A stretch of DNA of 64,000 nt from Ischnura elegans (GCF_921293095.1 NC_060254.1:310001-374000), one strand, 5' to 3'; counted from the first letter of the stretch, positions 42,446-55,139 are shown. Numbers and translations: made by a program. Notes: a model not told the origin generated them from the sequence alone.

Positions 42446-43774
42446 CCCAGCCAGCACAGATTTGAACTTATCCTTGGAGAAATCAGATATTGTGGGGATA
42501 AGCTTATCCTCCATGTGTAATATCCCTTTTTTCCACGATTTCAAGCGTTTGGGGAGGGGATGTCATGGTACCATATTGCCAAAATTGGCCGCATAGCAGC
42601 GCTGAAGTCCTCCATTACCGTTAAAGCCATTATAGTGGCTTCGTGTTTACATTTTTGGTGTTGTGTATAGTGGTGTTTGTGAGTAAAAATCGTTGATTAT
42701 TTTGTGTATACAATAATAGTTAAAGTGATAATGCGACCTAAGCATCGTTTTTGTGTGCCTGAGTTCGATGTAGGCTACGACGGTACGTACAGTTGTGGCG
42801 ACACATCAAAACATCCCGGATTGTCGTGGATATTAATGAAGGAATCATCGACAGTGCTGTGATTTGTTAACAAATGCGAGGTATTAGTGATCGTAATTGC
42901 CAAATTCTTGGGTATAACGGTAATGGATTTCGAATTTGTGCTTTTAGAAACCATACGTAAGGTAATTCACCAGTCTCCTCTATAATGTGATGTAAGGAAT
43001 TGAACAGTAAGATTTATGGTTTACCGATGAAGGTATAAGGACTGCTCCGTGTTCTAGTGTATTGTATATCGTTTCAAGATGAATAATTCATTAAATATAT
43101 CGTTTTTAGAGCAATAATTTTGTTTATTTTCCACCTTACTTCTAACGGATTTTTTGGTATGTTCCTAAACGTGCGTGAATGTGTAACATAGTGAAAAAAA
43201 AACCTCATTGTGGAGACTAATGCGGTATTGGCTTTCGATGGTGAATGATTCAGTGCATTATATTTCATCGTGTATGTTATTATACAGTATTGTATTGCAG
43301 TATCCCATGTAGCATCAAATATCTCAGAGGAATCTCACGAGATATGATCTCATAGGCCTGATACAGACCTCATAGACAGAGTGGTCATATATGCCTCGTG
43401 AGATGTCTCTGGCATATTTGATGCTATAAGGGATACCATAATATAATAAAATACAATGATGAAAAGTAATGCATTGAATCTTTCCTCATCGAAAGCCAAT
43501 TTATGTTATTACGGTTATTACATTATTTTAACGTAGTTCTCATGAATCTCGCGTGGTAGCGCAGCGATCGTACGCGAAACAGCTGCCATCTAGCGGCAAT
43601 TATACGGCGTAAGGATAGGCATATCTCCAAAAATGCGGAAGTGCATCTCCGATTTATCCCAAAAAACGGCGTGGATTATTCATACTTTATCTCTGCTTTC
43701 AGATAGGTTTCGTCACGGCATATATGTATAATATCCTCGTATTTAGGGATAAGGCAAAATCTGTGCTAGTTGGG
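42446..43774. mobile_element. 1,329-bp AT-flanked element with CCCARCYAGCACAG ends
   Basis: Left CCCAGCCAGCACAGATTT and right AAATCTGTGCTAGTTGGG are inverted repeats, and AT flanks both (42444-42445 and 43775-43776). Subterminal GGATAAGCTTATCC-like palindromes occur. A short open stretch from ATG 42731 (MRPKHRFCVPEFDVGYDG) may be a remnant of a coding parent; it is not recognised. Another AT-flanked MITE is nested at 43304. Confidence 0.82.
43304..43432. mobile_element. 129-bp AT-flanked palindromic MITE
   Basis: CCCATGTAGCATCAAATATC at the left is mirrored by CATATTTGATGCTATAAGGG at the right. AT at 43302-43303 and 43433-43434. Inner palindromes are CTCACGAGAT and CTCGTGAGAT. It is nested in the 42446-43774 element. 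Confidence 0.82.
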
Positions 43775-43776
43775 AT

Positions 43777-45573
43777 ATTACAAAAATAATGAAATTACTA
43801 CTGGTATCCACTTGATTAGGAAACTTACTTGCCCCAACTACCTCCTCGCAGACTGGGTCTTAACAACTATGTACAAATTCATTCCTATTTAGCCTACAAA
43901 ATTTTCTTCTGGGGAAATGCTAGTGTAGCTAGAGAGTTATGCTAGCGTAGCTGGAGAGTTATGCTAGTGTAGCTAGAGATGAAGCAATTTCTATGTGAAA
44001 GGTGGCTGTTAAATCATTGTTAAGGGTTTCAATAAGGACACTCACTCTGCCATGTACTTATTATATTGTCATGAATTTTTTAACGTTTGTCTGTAGTAAT
44101 CAACATATGCTGATGCCTAATTCCGCTATACATAGCCATGTGAAATGTGGTAAAGAAAATGTTCATCTGGCTAATCAGCCGCTGAACATAAGCAAGAAAG
44201 GTCTTCAATTCAGCCTCAATGACCTACAATAAGATTCCTAATTCAATTAAACATTTAGCCTGCCAAAATATCTTTGAAAATAAATTAAAACATCTGCATA
44301 TTCATAAATGCTACTACAGCGTCGTTGAGATTTTGCATGATAACTTTTTTGTAATCTGCATTTTACTACTTGTTTCTTCTTTTGTATGTATTTTTTCTAT
44401 GATTATGCCCTATGTTATTCATGTTAACCTGAAGGACATTAAACGTTGTTATTATTATCATTTTTTAATAAGGATGGTGGCGCACTTGCCTTTTTTTTAA
44501 TGCAGATACATTAACGTTGGTAATTTCTTTCAGGGTTTCTTTGTTGGAGTAAATATCAAGGATCATCACTATGGAGAACATTAGTGGCTTTTATTCCTCT
44601 AAGCAATGAACAGTGAAATGTATTTTATTGGAATGTGTGATGTATTTTTAATCATCATGGATTCATGTTGACATCTGCTGTGTTTGACTGCAATTGTATT
44701 GATTTTGTTGTGTTTACTGCTCATTATTTCGTTAATTAAATCTTTATTAGGAAGTGCAATTTTTTTATTTATTTTCTATCTCCCAGTATACCTAAGCGTG
44801 CAACCTGTGATTTATTGCAGCAATTTCACTAATAATCTCCAAGCTTCGCAGTACCCAGAGATTATTTTGGTAAATATTTGATTTTACATATTAATCAGTA
44901 ATTCTCAGTGAATAAATTCCTATTAGGGTGAGATGTTCCAGTTTCAAGATGCTTCAAACAATAAGTAAGTATATTATGAAGTCCAGTTGTATAATTAGTC
45001 TTTTAATTTCAGGGAATGTTTTTTTCTAGGGAGGTTTGGTCTATTGCAATTTAAATTATCACTTTTACATATTTGATATGTTGGTGTTAATTTGAGTTGT
45101 AATAAACCAAGACTCCTTGGAAAAAAATATCCCTTTTAAAACTACTGGAATAAATGGAATAGGCAGTGAGGCCGATTTGAATTTCCCGGTGACAACTAAC
45201 GCCATCTATTGCTGCGTATAAGCACTAGGTCGGCCGGGCCACGAATTTAACACACAGTCGACACTCCTTGGTTTTGAGTCTGCTCCCATCGCCCCTTTGA
45301 ACAGCACATACCCCCCGCTTACCTCGTCCCGCCAGAGCTCCCTCAAGCGATCGCACAGACCGAAAATGCGCCCGGCATGATGCCACGGGATCGCACACTA
45401 GTAGAGCGGTGAATTCGAAAGGGAGATAGCTGTAGCGTTCGGAGGCTCATGTTTCTTGCATATGCAGACAGTACTTTTGTCCATCGCGTTGCAAAGGAAT
45501 AGTTTTCTTTTATAATTTATTCATCTTTGGGTGTGCACTTGCTAACATGCGTATACGCACGCGCCGCCATTGA
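43777..45573. other. AT-rich DNA with a 22-bp tandem repeat
   Basis: About 2.8 copies of a 22-bp unit (ATGCTAGTGTAGCTAGAGAGTT) at 43917-43977. From 45175 to 45480 the sequence is more GC- and CpG-rich, possibly an old promoter or repeat, without a supported frame. Confidence 0.35.
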
Positions 45574-45581
45574 TACACACT

Positions 45582-45873
45582 CAGTGGCACAGCGAGGGGG
45601 TGGTTTTGTGGGATAAACCTCCCCCCCCCCCCCCCCCCCCCAAAGCTCGTAATTAAGTTAAACCCATTTTACTTATAATTGCATCAATATTATACTTACA
45701 GAATTTTGTAAGGATTTATAAAATATCCCTCAAAGTGGTAAAACTCACTGTTTATGCTACTTTTTCTCTGAGAGGGCCCCCGCACCACCCGCTTACCCTG
45801 GCGGGTATGCCATTAATTACGTATTAGTTGCGCCTAAAACCCCTCCTAGCCTTAATTCCTAGGTGCGCCCCTG
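45582..45873. mobile_element. 292-bp MITE with 8-bp duplication (hAT-like)
   Basis: Ends CAGTGGCACAGCGAGGGGG and ..CTAGGTGCGCCCCTG are diverged inverted repeats. Flanks TACACACT (45574-45581) and TACATACT (45874-45881) match at 7 of 8. CAG ends with 8-bp duplications fit hAT. A run of 21 C lies at 45621-45641. Confidence 0.7.
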
Positions 45874-45881
45874 TACATACT

Positions 45882-46306
45882 CATGCCGCCTATAAAAATG
45901 AATTGTAGTCATAAACTCTTGTCAACAGGTAGGTGCCATTCATTAACTACTCTTTTAAAAAAATGTTAAAATTGTATACTCAATCATAATTAATGTGGCA
46001 GCTACCAATTTTGTCATTAAACCTTACAACACAAAGCCACACATAATTTAAATATTATTTATACACCTTTTATGTTACTTATAATCAACTTTGGGTTATA
46101 ATGGGTTAACCAAATTACAATATAATGTAAATTTTACAGTATAATAATGTAAAATCTGCAGTTTTATTGCAAAAAAATCTTATAAATGTTTACAGCATAA
46201 GTCCTCCAGAGCCACTGTGTTGTCAGGAGGTGTTTGCATTGGCAAAAATAGTTAGAAAGAGGAAAACGCATTAGTTGATCAGGTACCATTGAGATTTTCT
46301 CTTCTT
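45882..46306. other. AT-rich spacer
   Basis: Nothing recognised. Confidence 0.3.
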
Positions 46307-46316
46307 ATGTAGAAAA

Positions 46317-46678
46317 ATCTTGCAGCTTGAATGTGGTGCTACAGAATAATGATTAAAATCAAATGGATCGACCGAGTTAGTAACGAGGAAGTGCTAAGAA
46401 GGGTAGGAGAGAAGAGAAGCCTCATGAAAACCTTAATAAGAAGACGGAACAACCTTATAGGCCACATCTTGAGACATGATGGCCTGATGAAGACAATCGT
46501 CGAAGGACAAGTCGAAGGCAAGAATGGAAAAGGAAGACCTCGAACAAAATATATGGAACAAGTAAAGAGAGATGTGAAAGAGAAGAAATACGTAGGTGTG
46601 AAAAGATTAGCTGATAGGAGAACTGAGTGGTGAGCTGCGTCAAACTAATCCTAGGATTGTTGACCAGTGATGATGATG
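46317..46678 (+). mobile_element. 5'-truncated non-LTR retrotransposon (RTE-like) 3' end
   Basis: The frame 46331-46633 encodes the region after the RT in RTE-like LINEs: WIDRVSNEEVLRRVGEKRS, NNLIGHILRHDGL, KGRPRTKYMEQVKRD and RLADRRTEW, then a stop. The element ends in a short GAT repeat. The 10-bp duplication ATGTAGAAAA (46307-46316 and 46679-46688) shows insertion by target-primed reverse transcription. The exact duplication and short length indicate a recent, dead-on-arrival copy. Confidence 0.85.
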
Positions 46679-46688
46679 ATGTAGAAAA

Positions 46689-48942
46689 TAAATAATAATA
46701 AAATATTACATACATATTGCCAGTTAAAAATATATACAGAAACATAAAAATCCATTTCATTAATTTATTGCTGATATTCAAGGATCGAATAGCATCATAC
46801 AATTTCTTTTCAACTCTGAAAATGTAGTCATGTTTGATGTTATAACATTTACATGGTTGAGTGATTCCGCTATTATTATTTTGTCTCCATAATATGTCTA
46901 TGGAATGTCATACAATCCTGAATATCTCTACTTCATTCAACATTTCACGTCTTTTTTGGTCCTATTGATGTTTGCTATTTGAATAATTACGTATCTGTTA
47001 TGAGTAAATTCAAAAAGGTTTGTATGGGATATTTTATTTTTAGTTAGGATTATTACGCAAGTTTTTAAATGAATATTTTAATGTATTTTTAATAAACCAT
47101 TTTCATTGATTTTTCCCTTCTCCTGCTCCGCAAGTCCTGAGAGTGTAACAGCTATTTGATTGCTGTGATCGCGGGGACGGCCCTGCAGGGGTTTGCATTT
47201 TGAAATCAATGGTTTCCATGTTTTGCTATGTCCATCATCTCCACTTACATTATCCCGTTGCTTTTGGATTTTGATTGACTCCCTCACCAGATGGATTTAG
47301 AGGTTTTTCCTTTGCAAACACTTTTGAATTTTCCATTACTAACGAATTTCCTACGACAGCATGTTCAGCGATCAACTTATCCCAGTTTAATAGCCTTTGT
47401 ATGTTCTCCTAATCCAGCTATAATATTCTTATTATATTAGCCAGTTATTCCCTTCTTCTCCTCCGTGGATTGCACCACAGCCTATAAGTGTGCTCCTTCA
47501 CCTGCTGCACCGCTGCTCCCCATTCTGTCCCATCGGCAAATTTTTTTTTTCCTTTTAATTTCATTCAAGGGAGTTTATACAAAGCACACCCACCCATTTT
47601 TTAATTTTTTTCTCCAAATTGATTTCAATTTAGGCATGTGCCCAATTCAGTACGTTGGGCATTCCTGTCACAGTTAGGCTCCACCAGAAGGTAGGGAATC
47701 CACCATACAATTGTTAGAAACAAATGAATTAAATGCTTATTAACTGCCTATTTACAATATTCACTCTCACTAGCAAAACATTGGAATATCCCTGCTTAAA
47801 TCTTACCTTCCATAATACGTATATCTCAATGGGCAATGTGGAAATCATTAACATGTAACTCAATAACAATCAAACATCAGCTGGCATCATAAAAAGAGTA
47901 TATGCTAGGAGTAAAACGTAATTTTTTTCCAAACAGCAAAAAAAAATGTATCCATAATAATGTGTCCGATGAAAATAGGTTGTTTAGTGAAATAAATATG
48001 GAGAGAGTTACATATCATAATCAAATATGTACTTAATTTGTACAAAATGTGCTGTCATCATTTCAGCAAACCATAAAAATGAATGGAAAAGCATTTGAAA
48101 AATTGCTGCAGATGTTTGGTATAAATAAAAGTAAACCGAGTTATTTTTCATTCAATTTCATGAAACAGCTGAGATTCTTATTCAAACACGTGCGTACATT
48201 GAATTTTGCACACATTCGAAATACTTTCTGAAGCACTCTTGGAGTGACTCTGATTCCAAATCTTCATTGCTCGAGCTTTCACCAGAATGAGTAGGTACCA
48301 TCAGTATCCTCTGGTGACACAATCATACTTTGAACAATATCCCTCCTCCTTTTCCCATAAAAAGTTACCAAATTCATTTTTTGAAATGCCAGCAAAGTAA
48401 AAAAAATCTAATAATGCCATGCATAAATGTTAGAACTTTGCCATATAACTACACTTTACTCTCAATTACATAACCTCAACGACATAATGAAGTATATTTA
48501 TGAAATATTATTCATAAGGTTTTGATCGCAATATATTGTCCTACATTGCAATCATTTCGTAGAAGCCTAATGGGATGAATTTGTCACACACTAATTCTTC
48601 CTTCAATTTAATATAATCTGAAATTTTAACATGTCGAGATTACATATAACATTATAGTAAGCCAAGAGGAATGCAAAATAAATTTTAGAAACATATAAAC
48701 TTCCAAAAACTAAAAGAAAAACACAGCAAGTAGACAACCTTCAATGCTGTTTGCTTTGACTTTTTCCTATCGAAGTTGGAGTTCTACCTTTCCTCGCTTG
48801 GTGTCAAAACTTATTACTGTCGGCAGATATGAACGTGCCGAAAAAATTACAATGGGAAATAGTGAAATAAGTTACTTGACTACCTAGGCAAAATGATTCT
48901 GAAGGTATGTGCCAAATTAGGCACACCTGATGTTAAAGGGTT
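46689..48942. other. AT-rich DNA, nothing recognised
   Basis: Only shadow frames; no repeat or gene supported. Confidence 0.35.
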
Positions 48943-49345
48943 GACGGGAGTTCCTCTAATCTGTCATAGAATTGGTCTTCCTCAAGTTCATCTTTGTTTT
49001 CCGTTGGAGCATGGGCTGATATTAGGGGAATATTCCTAAATCTACCTTTAAATCTTGCTTTGCAAAGTCTTACATTGATGGGTTCAAAGTTTAACAGGCT
49101 TTTCCTCATTTTGGCATTCATTATTATCCCAGTTCCAACTGCCCTGTCCTTCTCTCAGGCCCACTGTACAGGAGGCTGAAATCAGGATTGTCTAAGCGCC
49201 CTTGTCCTTGCCACCTTATTTCTTGGAGTGCTACCACATCATTTCTTAATTTATTTAATTCTGGCCAATGTCTTTCATCTTCCCAGGTTTTAGCATTGTC
49301 CTATCATTCCAAGTTGCATATATGATATCCTTATTCATGTTCCTT
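48943..49345 (-). pseudogene. LINE endonuclease (APE/EEP) fragment
   Basis: The minus strand gives ATWNDRTMLKPGKMKDIG, NKLRNDVVALQEIRWQGQG, then GTGIIMNAKMRKSLLNFEPI and PLISAHAPTENKDE. This is the apurinic-type endonuclease domain that opens RTE-like LINE proteins (also annotated as craniofacial-development-protein-2-like). The catalytic glutamate of LQEIRW is present. A stop and a frameshift break it, and everything after LEELPS is absent. Confidence 0.78.
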
Positions 49346-51074
49346 TTCGATTGCCATTGTCGTAATTCATTATTCCTATCCATCCTAGGCTTTTGTGCAG
49401 TTTCCGTAACTTTGTTTTCTTGTCCTTGTTTGTTGAGAACTCACACAAAATCAGCACAAGTTTTATTCAAAATTTTTGCCAGAATGCCTAAAATATGTGG
49501 CAATGTAACCCCTTAATGTTTTTATGCCAATTTTGGGATTGGCTGCTTTCGCTTAATTTCCTCAGTTAATTTTTAATGGATCTCTAACTTACCCAAAACC
49601 ATTTTTTGAATTTGACATTTGTTAACGTACAACATATATGAAACGATTTTACAATTGTTTCCATTTCCTGGATGGCTAGAGTCAACTAAATTACCAAAAC
49701 ATTCTCTTTCAGTATTGTGACAATAGTCGTCCTCAACAAGCGGAGAGCTCAATAATCCAACACTGACAAATGGCAGATACCTGGGAGATGGACTCAGACA
49801 CCTGCGATGCTACAAAAGATTAGTGTTTCTCTTCCTCAAATATCAAAGAACAGCCTTTGGCAAGAACAGAGGTATGCACAGGAAGGACCATATCTTCAAA
49901 ATTCAGCTCTTGTAAAGAAAAAATGCAGAAGCACTCTTTGCAAGAAGTTTATTATTACACAGTGAGTGAATTAACATGTATGGCACAATATGGTTAACCA
50001 CATTAACATGAAATAGTGTACCTACCATTTGACTCAAGTCAGATGTTGAGCCAACTTCACAATTATATTATGACAAAGTCATTAATTAATACATGACACC
50101 AATATTTTGGATGAATCCGTAGACCTACATTAAGATATGTATTAATATCCATGTAAGGTTTCTAGGTCATGCAAAATATATATATTCATTTTTAACAGCC
50201 AAAGGACATAATTTATCAAAAGAATAGTCATTGTGGATAATAAAACTCTTTTAAGTTTGATATGTATTATTTGATATGTTTACACTTAGGCCTATGTACA
50301 GTGTGGCCTAGTTATATATGTATATATATATAATGAAGTAAGGCCATTTGACAACAAGAATCACATCAAAGAGTATGAGGGGCAGATTTCTTGCCTCTCT
50401 TGGACGAAAAACGAATGCTACACCAAGTGGGCAACTACCCCCTCTCCACACCAGGCCTACCAACCTCTCCCATTCATTCACTGCTCATGTCACATCACAT
50501 CTTAATCCGTTCACATTTTCATCTTTAATTAAAGGTACATAATCACAAAAATATCATTTAGTTACTGGTACATATTTATAAATATAAAAAATAGATAAGA
50601 TTAAAAAATGGAAAACCCTATGCAATTGTGGGCTTCACTAAGATACCCATGATATGTTTAGCATTTGAACATTGAAAGTTAAGGAATAACATCCAAAATT
50701 GATGTTAAAAAAGCCCCCTTAATGGATGCATTTATCATATGTATATAGTAACTGGAGAAACCTCTGCATCATTTGGATTGGTTGCCTGTCATTTATTCTG
50801 ATAATTATCAGATTTATATTTTCAGAGAGTAAGTGACTCTGGTTCCTAGACCACACCTCATTCAATATTTTTATGGGAGTCATTGTACAACACACGTCAA
50901 GGCAACATTGTATTACCCAGAGGATATGTTTTTCAAAAAGTCATTTTGGAGAAGCATGTTTCCTATGGATTTTCAAATGAAAAATGCTCTTGACAGCAAT
51001 GCCAGGTGGAAGAGTCAAATCTATTTGCACCAAACTTCTCTTACTCAAAATAAGAATATTATGGCCCCCATTTT
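49346..51074. other. AT-rich DNA with a TA-rich microsatellite
   Basis: A TA-rich microsatellite at about 50313-50332. No supported gene. Confidence 0.35.
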
Positions 51075-51082
51075 CTTCCCAT

Positions 51083-51311
51083 CTGTGGCGTAGCCAGGAA
51101 TTTTGTTCGGGGGGGAGAGGGTCCAAAAGCAGGGGGGAAAATTTTCGAAAAACAGGGTACTAAATATGTAGAGGGTTTTAAACTAATTTTAACACTTTTC
51201 ATGATTGAAAAAAACCTTCATTTGTTAAAGAAATATTTGGTATATTCATGATTTTTCAATATTTATTTATTTTATGAAGGAAAATATAAAAGCTACCTGG
51301 CTACGTCACAG
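51083..51311. mobile_element. 229-bp MITE with perfect 8-bp duplication
   Basis: CTGTGGCGTAGCCAGG at the left is mirrored by CCTGGCTACGTCACAG at the right. The duplication CTTCCCAT is exact (51075-51082 and 51312-51319). G-rich near its left end (CGGGGGGGAGAGGG). The 8-bp duplication suggests hAT. Confidence 0.85.
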
Positions 51312-51319
51312 CTTCCCAT

Positions 51320-54300
51320 TCACTATTTTCATTTGTGCCTCCTAAATTGCAAACCTCTCCACCACACACATTTCACTCCAACAAAATTACTTTTTGAAAA
51401 AGCAAGATTTTCTCGTCTTCTGAACATAAAAGTAAGATTTAGTCACTGACATTTTCAAATATCCACAAACTTTCATGGTGCAATTGGCCTATGAGTGGCT
51501 AAAGAATAAACTGCTAATTCACCGTAGTGATTTGCACTATTTCGTTGACCAAAATTGATTTCTTCGGATGTAACTTAGAGGATATATTAGCTACTCATGA
51601 CTGAATTATTAGACTTCATAATTTAGAATTTGAATTAAATCATGAAGGCTAATTATTCAATCATAAATTTTGCAAACCCTAAAAAATGCATATTTCAAAG
51701 TTTAGACATTTAAATTTGAACAATTTTCAGGAGGGAAATTTCACAAAAGTGCTTGCTGTTATAACTGATAACTTCAGGCTTTACTTTGTGAAACCTCTCC
51801 ATATTGTAAATAAAGGAATGAAACTTTGTAAGGTTCACTATTATATTGATAAGTAATGTAATAGAGAACCTTACAAATTTTCATTCCTTTATTTCCAATG
51901 CTTGCTGTTGATAGCTGTTGTGATGTCAATTAATTTATTGCTCTAATTATGTCTGAAGGGAATATTTCACCATGTGCTTTAGCAACAATACATAACGTGA
52001 TGCAAGGGGCAAAGAGCTCAGCTCTCGCCTGAAGGCAAGTAAATAATTAATTTGATTAACTTAAATTTTAAAAATTTTCAACTTAGATAAAGATTCATCT
52101 CCTGAATTTGAGCATTAACATATGCTAGGTGGATTTCAAAATAACTATCATTCATCAAATAATAAGTTTTCATTGCATTATAACGGGTCCACCTCTACAC
52201 ACCTCCATAAAACTTAATAGTTACCAAGTCCCAAGAAGTTTGTTATGAAGAGGTTTACCTTGAATCTCAAAATTGCAAGAATGCAGGAAATCTCATATTG
52301 ATCTTGCTACTTAAGATGTTGAGTCGCTGACACCTTTTTTGCATCCCTGAAGCAACAAGGATTTTAGAGAGTTAATCAAATTTCTAGAGGATGAAGTTGG
52401 CAAAATCAAAAACTGGTTCAATAGGGAATAAAACATCACCTGAAAGAACTGCAAATTTTGGATCATAACCTTTGAGTTCCAAATAAACATAATCAGATCC
52501 TTCTCAGTATTCATTTCCTTTCTCAGCTGTGCCGAAATTCAAAACTGCATTTCTTACTGTGTGACTATCCTAATCCTATGAGGTGCACAATGAATGTCTT
52601 CTTGATTGTTTCTCTAGCAACCTTCTGGGGCCTAGGAACCTTATCGCAATCGTGAAAACCAAACTGTATCACATCACAAGCAAAATTAAATGCAATGCTG
52701 CATAGAAATGCAGATTGAATAATCATTTACATAGATCTGATTTCACATTTTTCTTTTCGCTTTGATTCACTTGGAAGAACCAAATGCTACAGCATTGGAC
52801 AGAACCAAGCACAACATGTGGAGATTCATCATCAAATCCACCACTCGACAGTGCCTTAAAAATAGTGACAAAGAAATGAAGATGTTAACTCTCCAAGTGA
52901 TGAACGGACTCATTCTCTTAGCTCTCGTCAGCACACAAACATCGCAATCAACTGTTCTGGCGCCACATTCTGACTAGGAGTGGGGACATACAAACTATAA
53001 TGGGTTCCTGATATATTTGCAGGAGAAGGGCTGAGGCTTCCACACAGATCTGAAATCACTCTTCGCCAATGTGTTGCATTTCGTGGATAAAAGGGAAATG
53101 TTAAGGTATAATGAAAATAACTCTTCCCGATTCAACCATTCCCAAAATTTTAAGATAAAAGAATACAACAATTTATGCCCATTTTTCAGGATTGCAAAAA
53201 TTCTTCTTTGGTTCTGCATTTTATTAGATTTTCCATAGCCAATGCTTCAATGTTCAAATAACACATTGTCATCAGGGTAGATAAGTCAGTTGATAACAAT
53301 GCGCAATTCAACCATCAAAATGTCAGCTATGGAAAACCTAACCCAGTGGAGAACCCAATGAGAATTCCTGCCACTAGTTCACTACGAGTGCATATGATCC
53401 TAGTTCACTTTTAGGCGTAGGTGACTTCTTATGGTTTGAGTCTTTCACTAATTCAGTGAGAACTCATCAAGGACAGCTCATTGAGGGAAGGATTCCCTCA
53501 CAGGAATGTTAGCGGCAACTAACCATGGGAGGTGCATATACAACACTCGAAAGTAACTAAGAAGTGGTGACCCACTCAGCATGAGTTTGAGACATCATCA
53601 ACTCACTGACAACAGTGTCTTGATTTTTCATCAAAAATAGCTCAGAAGATTGAAAAATGGAAAAATTACGGATCACATTATTTTTTGGATTGTACCACAA
53701 TCAGCAAGGAAAAAATTGGTGAAGCCAGCCAATGTGGAGGGAGGGGGGAAGCCTTTTGAATGGGGGGTACCAAGAGAAAGATGGAACAGCAAACAAGACA
53801 TTGTTAAAGTACATATTCAAATGAACGTAAAAGGACTCGTACCCCTGCCTCCTTTAGCTGTACATGGGTCTTATTGGTGACGTATTAATCTTCTAAAACT
53901 TCTCATATCATCTTGAAATTTACAGCGTATGTAAAGTAGACCCCAGTCAACTTCTGCACTCATCTCAAATATATGTATGTTTAAAATTTATATCAGAGAA
54001 ATTTTATTTAAATTCAAATTTTCAACTTTCACGTAAGTTATTCATCACCAAGAGAGATTGAGTGGCAGCAGCACAAGGACGCATGGCAATTGGGCCCTGG
54101 CAATGTAGGAGGGAGGGTCCTATGCAGGGGAGGAGTGAGGTTGTCTCAAGCTCAGCGGCCCAGGAAAGGGTCACACACATCCGGCTGACTACCAGCCCCT
54201 GAGGGCATGACACAAACCTGCACAAAAGTCAGCTGAAGGAATGCACAACAGTGTGGTATTATGAGTGCCTTCATCTGGCAGAAGTTTTACCATATTATTA

Positions 54301-54858
54301 AAATTGACAGTCAATTTTCCATAAAAACTTTAGTAACACAACTGGTTTCAATGAATTTTGTATCATCATCAGGTGAGTGAAATGTATTATTGCTGTATTA
54401 ATAAAATTTCTAAGGAAAATTCTTACAAAAATGTAATTAGAGTGGTTTCACATGGAAAAACAGCTAAGGTAATGCATTAATAGGAAAGGCTCCCTTTGGC
54501 GAGTAGATGGAAGTGAATCCAGTTGACGTCTGGGAATGACTGAACATTCAAGGCCCAGCATGTTTCCATTTGATTGATTGCAGGAAAGTCAACTGCCAAG
54601 AAAATTTCTCTGCAGCTCACCCCTGCTTGTTTTACCCTCAACCTTCAAAGACAACAGGAACCCACAGTCATTTTAAGAATCTTTCTTGAAATAAAAGTGA
54701 AGAGACTTCCCCTGGCTTCTCTTCAGGTCCCTCCCCTGAGCACCACCAGCTCACGAATAAAATGCGCACAGAAAAAGGGCTTCGGATTGGATCATAGGAG
54801 AAGACGCAAGAACGGAATATGAGTACATGGAAGGAGGTGGACGCACAGCAACAGCCCC
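51320..54858. other. AT-rich DNA, no gene supported, one long hairpin
   Basis: Apart from the inverted repeat near 51.85 kb I see no gene. Patches at 53.7 and 54.03-54.21 kb are more GC-rich but lack a convincing exon structure. The region may be intron or 3' flank of the gene that ends at 54859. Confidence 0.3.
51806..51897. repeat. ~90-bp inverted repeat (hairpin MITE-like)
   Basis: GTAAATAAAGGAATGAAACTT and TGTAAGGTTC.CTATTA are mirrored by TAATAGAGAACCTTACA and TTTCATTCCTTTATTTCC around a ~14-bp loop. Confidence 0.75.
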
Positions 54859-54996
54859 TTACTTGCGGATGCGCCCAAACGAGCCCGCCTTGCCCGTTAT
54901 GCGCTTCTCCCCAGCCGTGTGGCGCACCGACTCCTTCACTCTCTCCTCCGCCACTGCTCCGATGCACGTCAGCGAGTCCTTGAAGTACGAGCACAC
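54859..54996 (-). CDS. Terminal coding exon of an unidentified host gene
   Basis: On the minus strand a good acceptor (TTTGTATTTTCAG) is followed by 45 codons and TAA 54861-54859. The reading starts VCSYFKDSLTCIGAVAEERV and ends GKAGSFGRIRK. It is much richer in GC than its surroundings, uses GC-ending codons and has no stop, unlike any transposon frame nearby, so I take it as the last exon of a host protein-coding gene. I do not recognise the family. Upstream exons should lie to the right on the minus strand, beyond or within 55.0-64 kb; I did not find them. The piggyBac at 55479 would then be intronic. Confidence 0.5.
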   Translation of the reverse strand: MCSYFKDSLTCIGAVAEERVKESVRHTAGEKRITGKAGSFGRIRK

Positions 54997-55139
54997 CTGA
55001 AAATACAAATTGACAAAAAGTGGTCAAATGTAGAACAAAATGAATTTCCCCACTGCCTACTTCAAACAACATTTCTCTCCCTCTGGTGTCCGCTGTCCAA
55101 ATTGCTTTATGACCAATGTTTGAGAAAAAGTTGTGGTGC

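Noticed and set aside
42731-42860. First exon of a host gene (MRPKHRFCVPEFDVGYDG)
   Set aside because: It lies within an AT-flanked non-autonomous element, ends in stops and has no partner exon; recorded only as a possible element remnant.
45621-45641. Run of 21 C as a separate feature or structural motif
   Set aside because: It sits inside a MITE whose relatives have G/C runs near the end; length is probably unstable or affected by sequencing error.
54574-55072. Longer frames overlapping the terminal exon (plus 54574-54822, plus 54919-55215, minus 54668-55072)
   Set aside because: They cross the predicted splice acceptor and stop, and look like shadows of the GC-rich exon.
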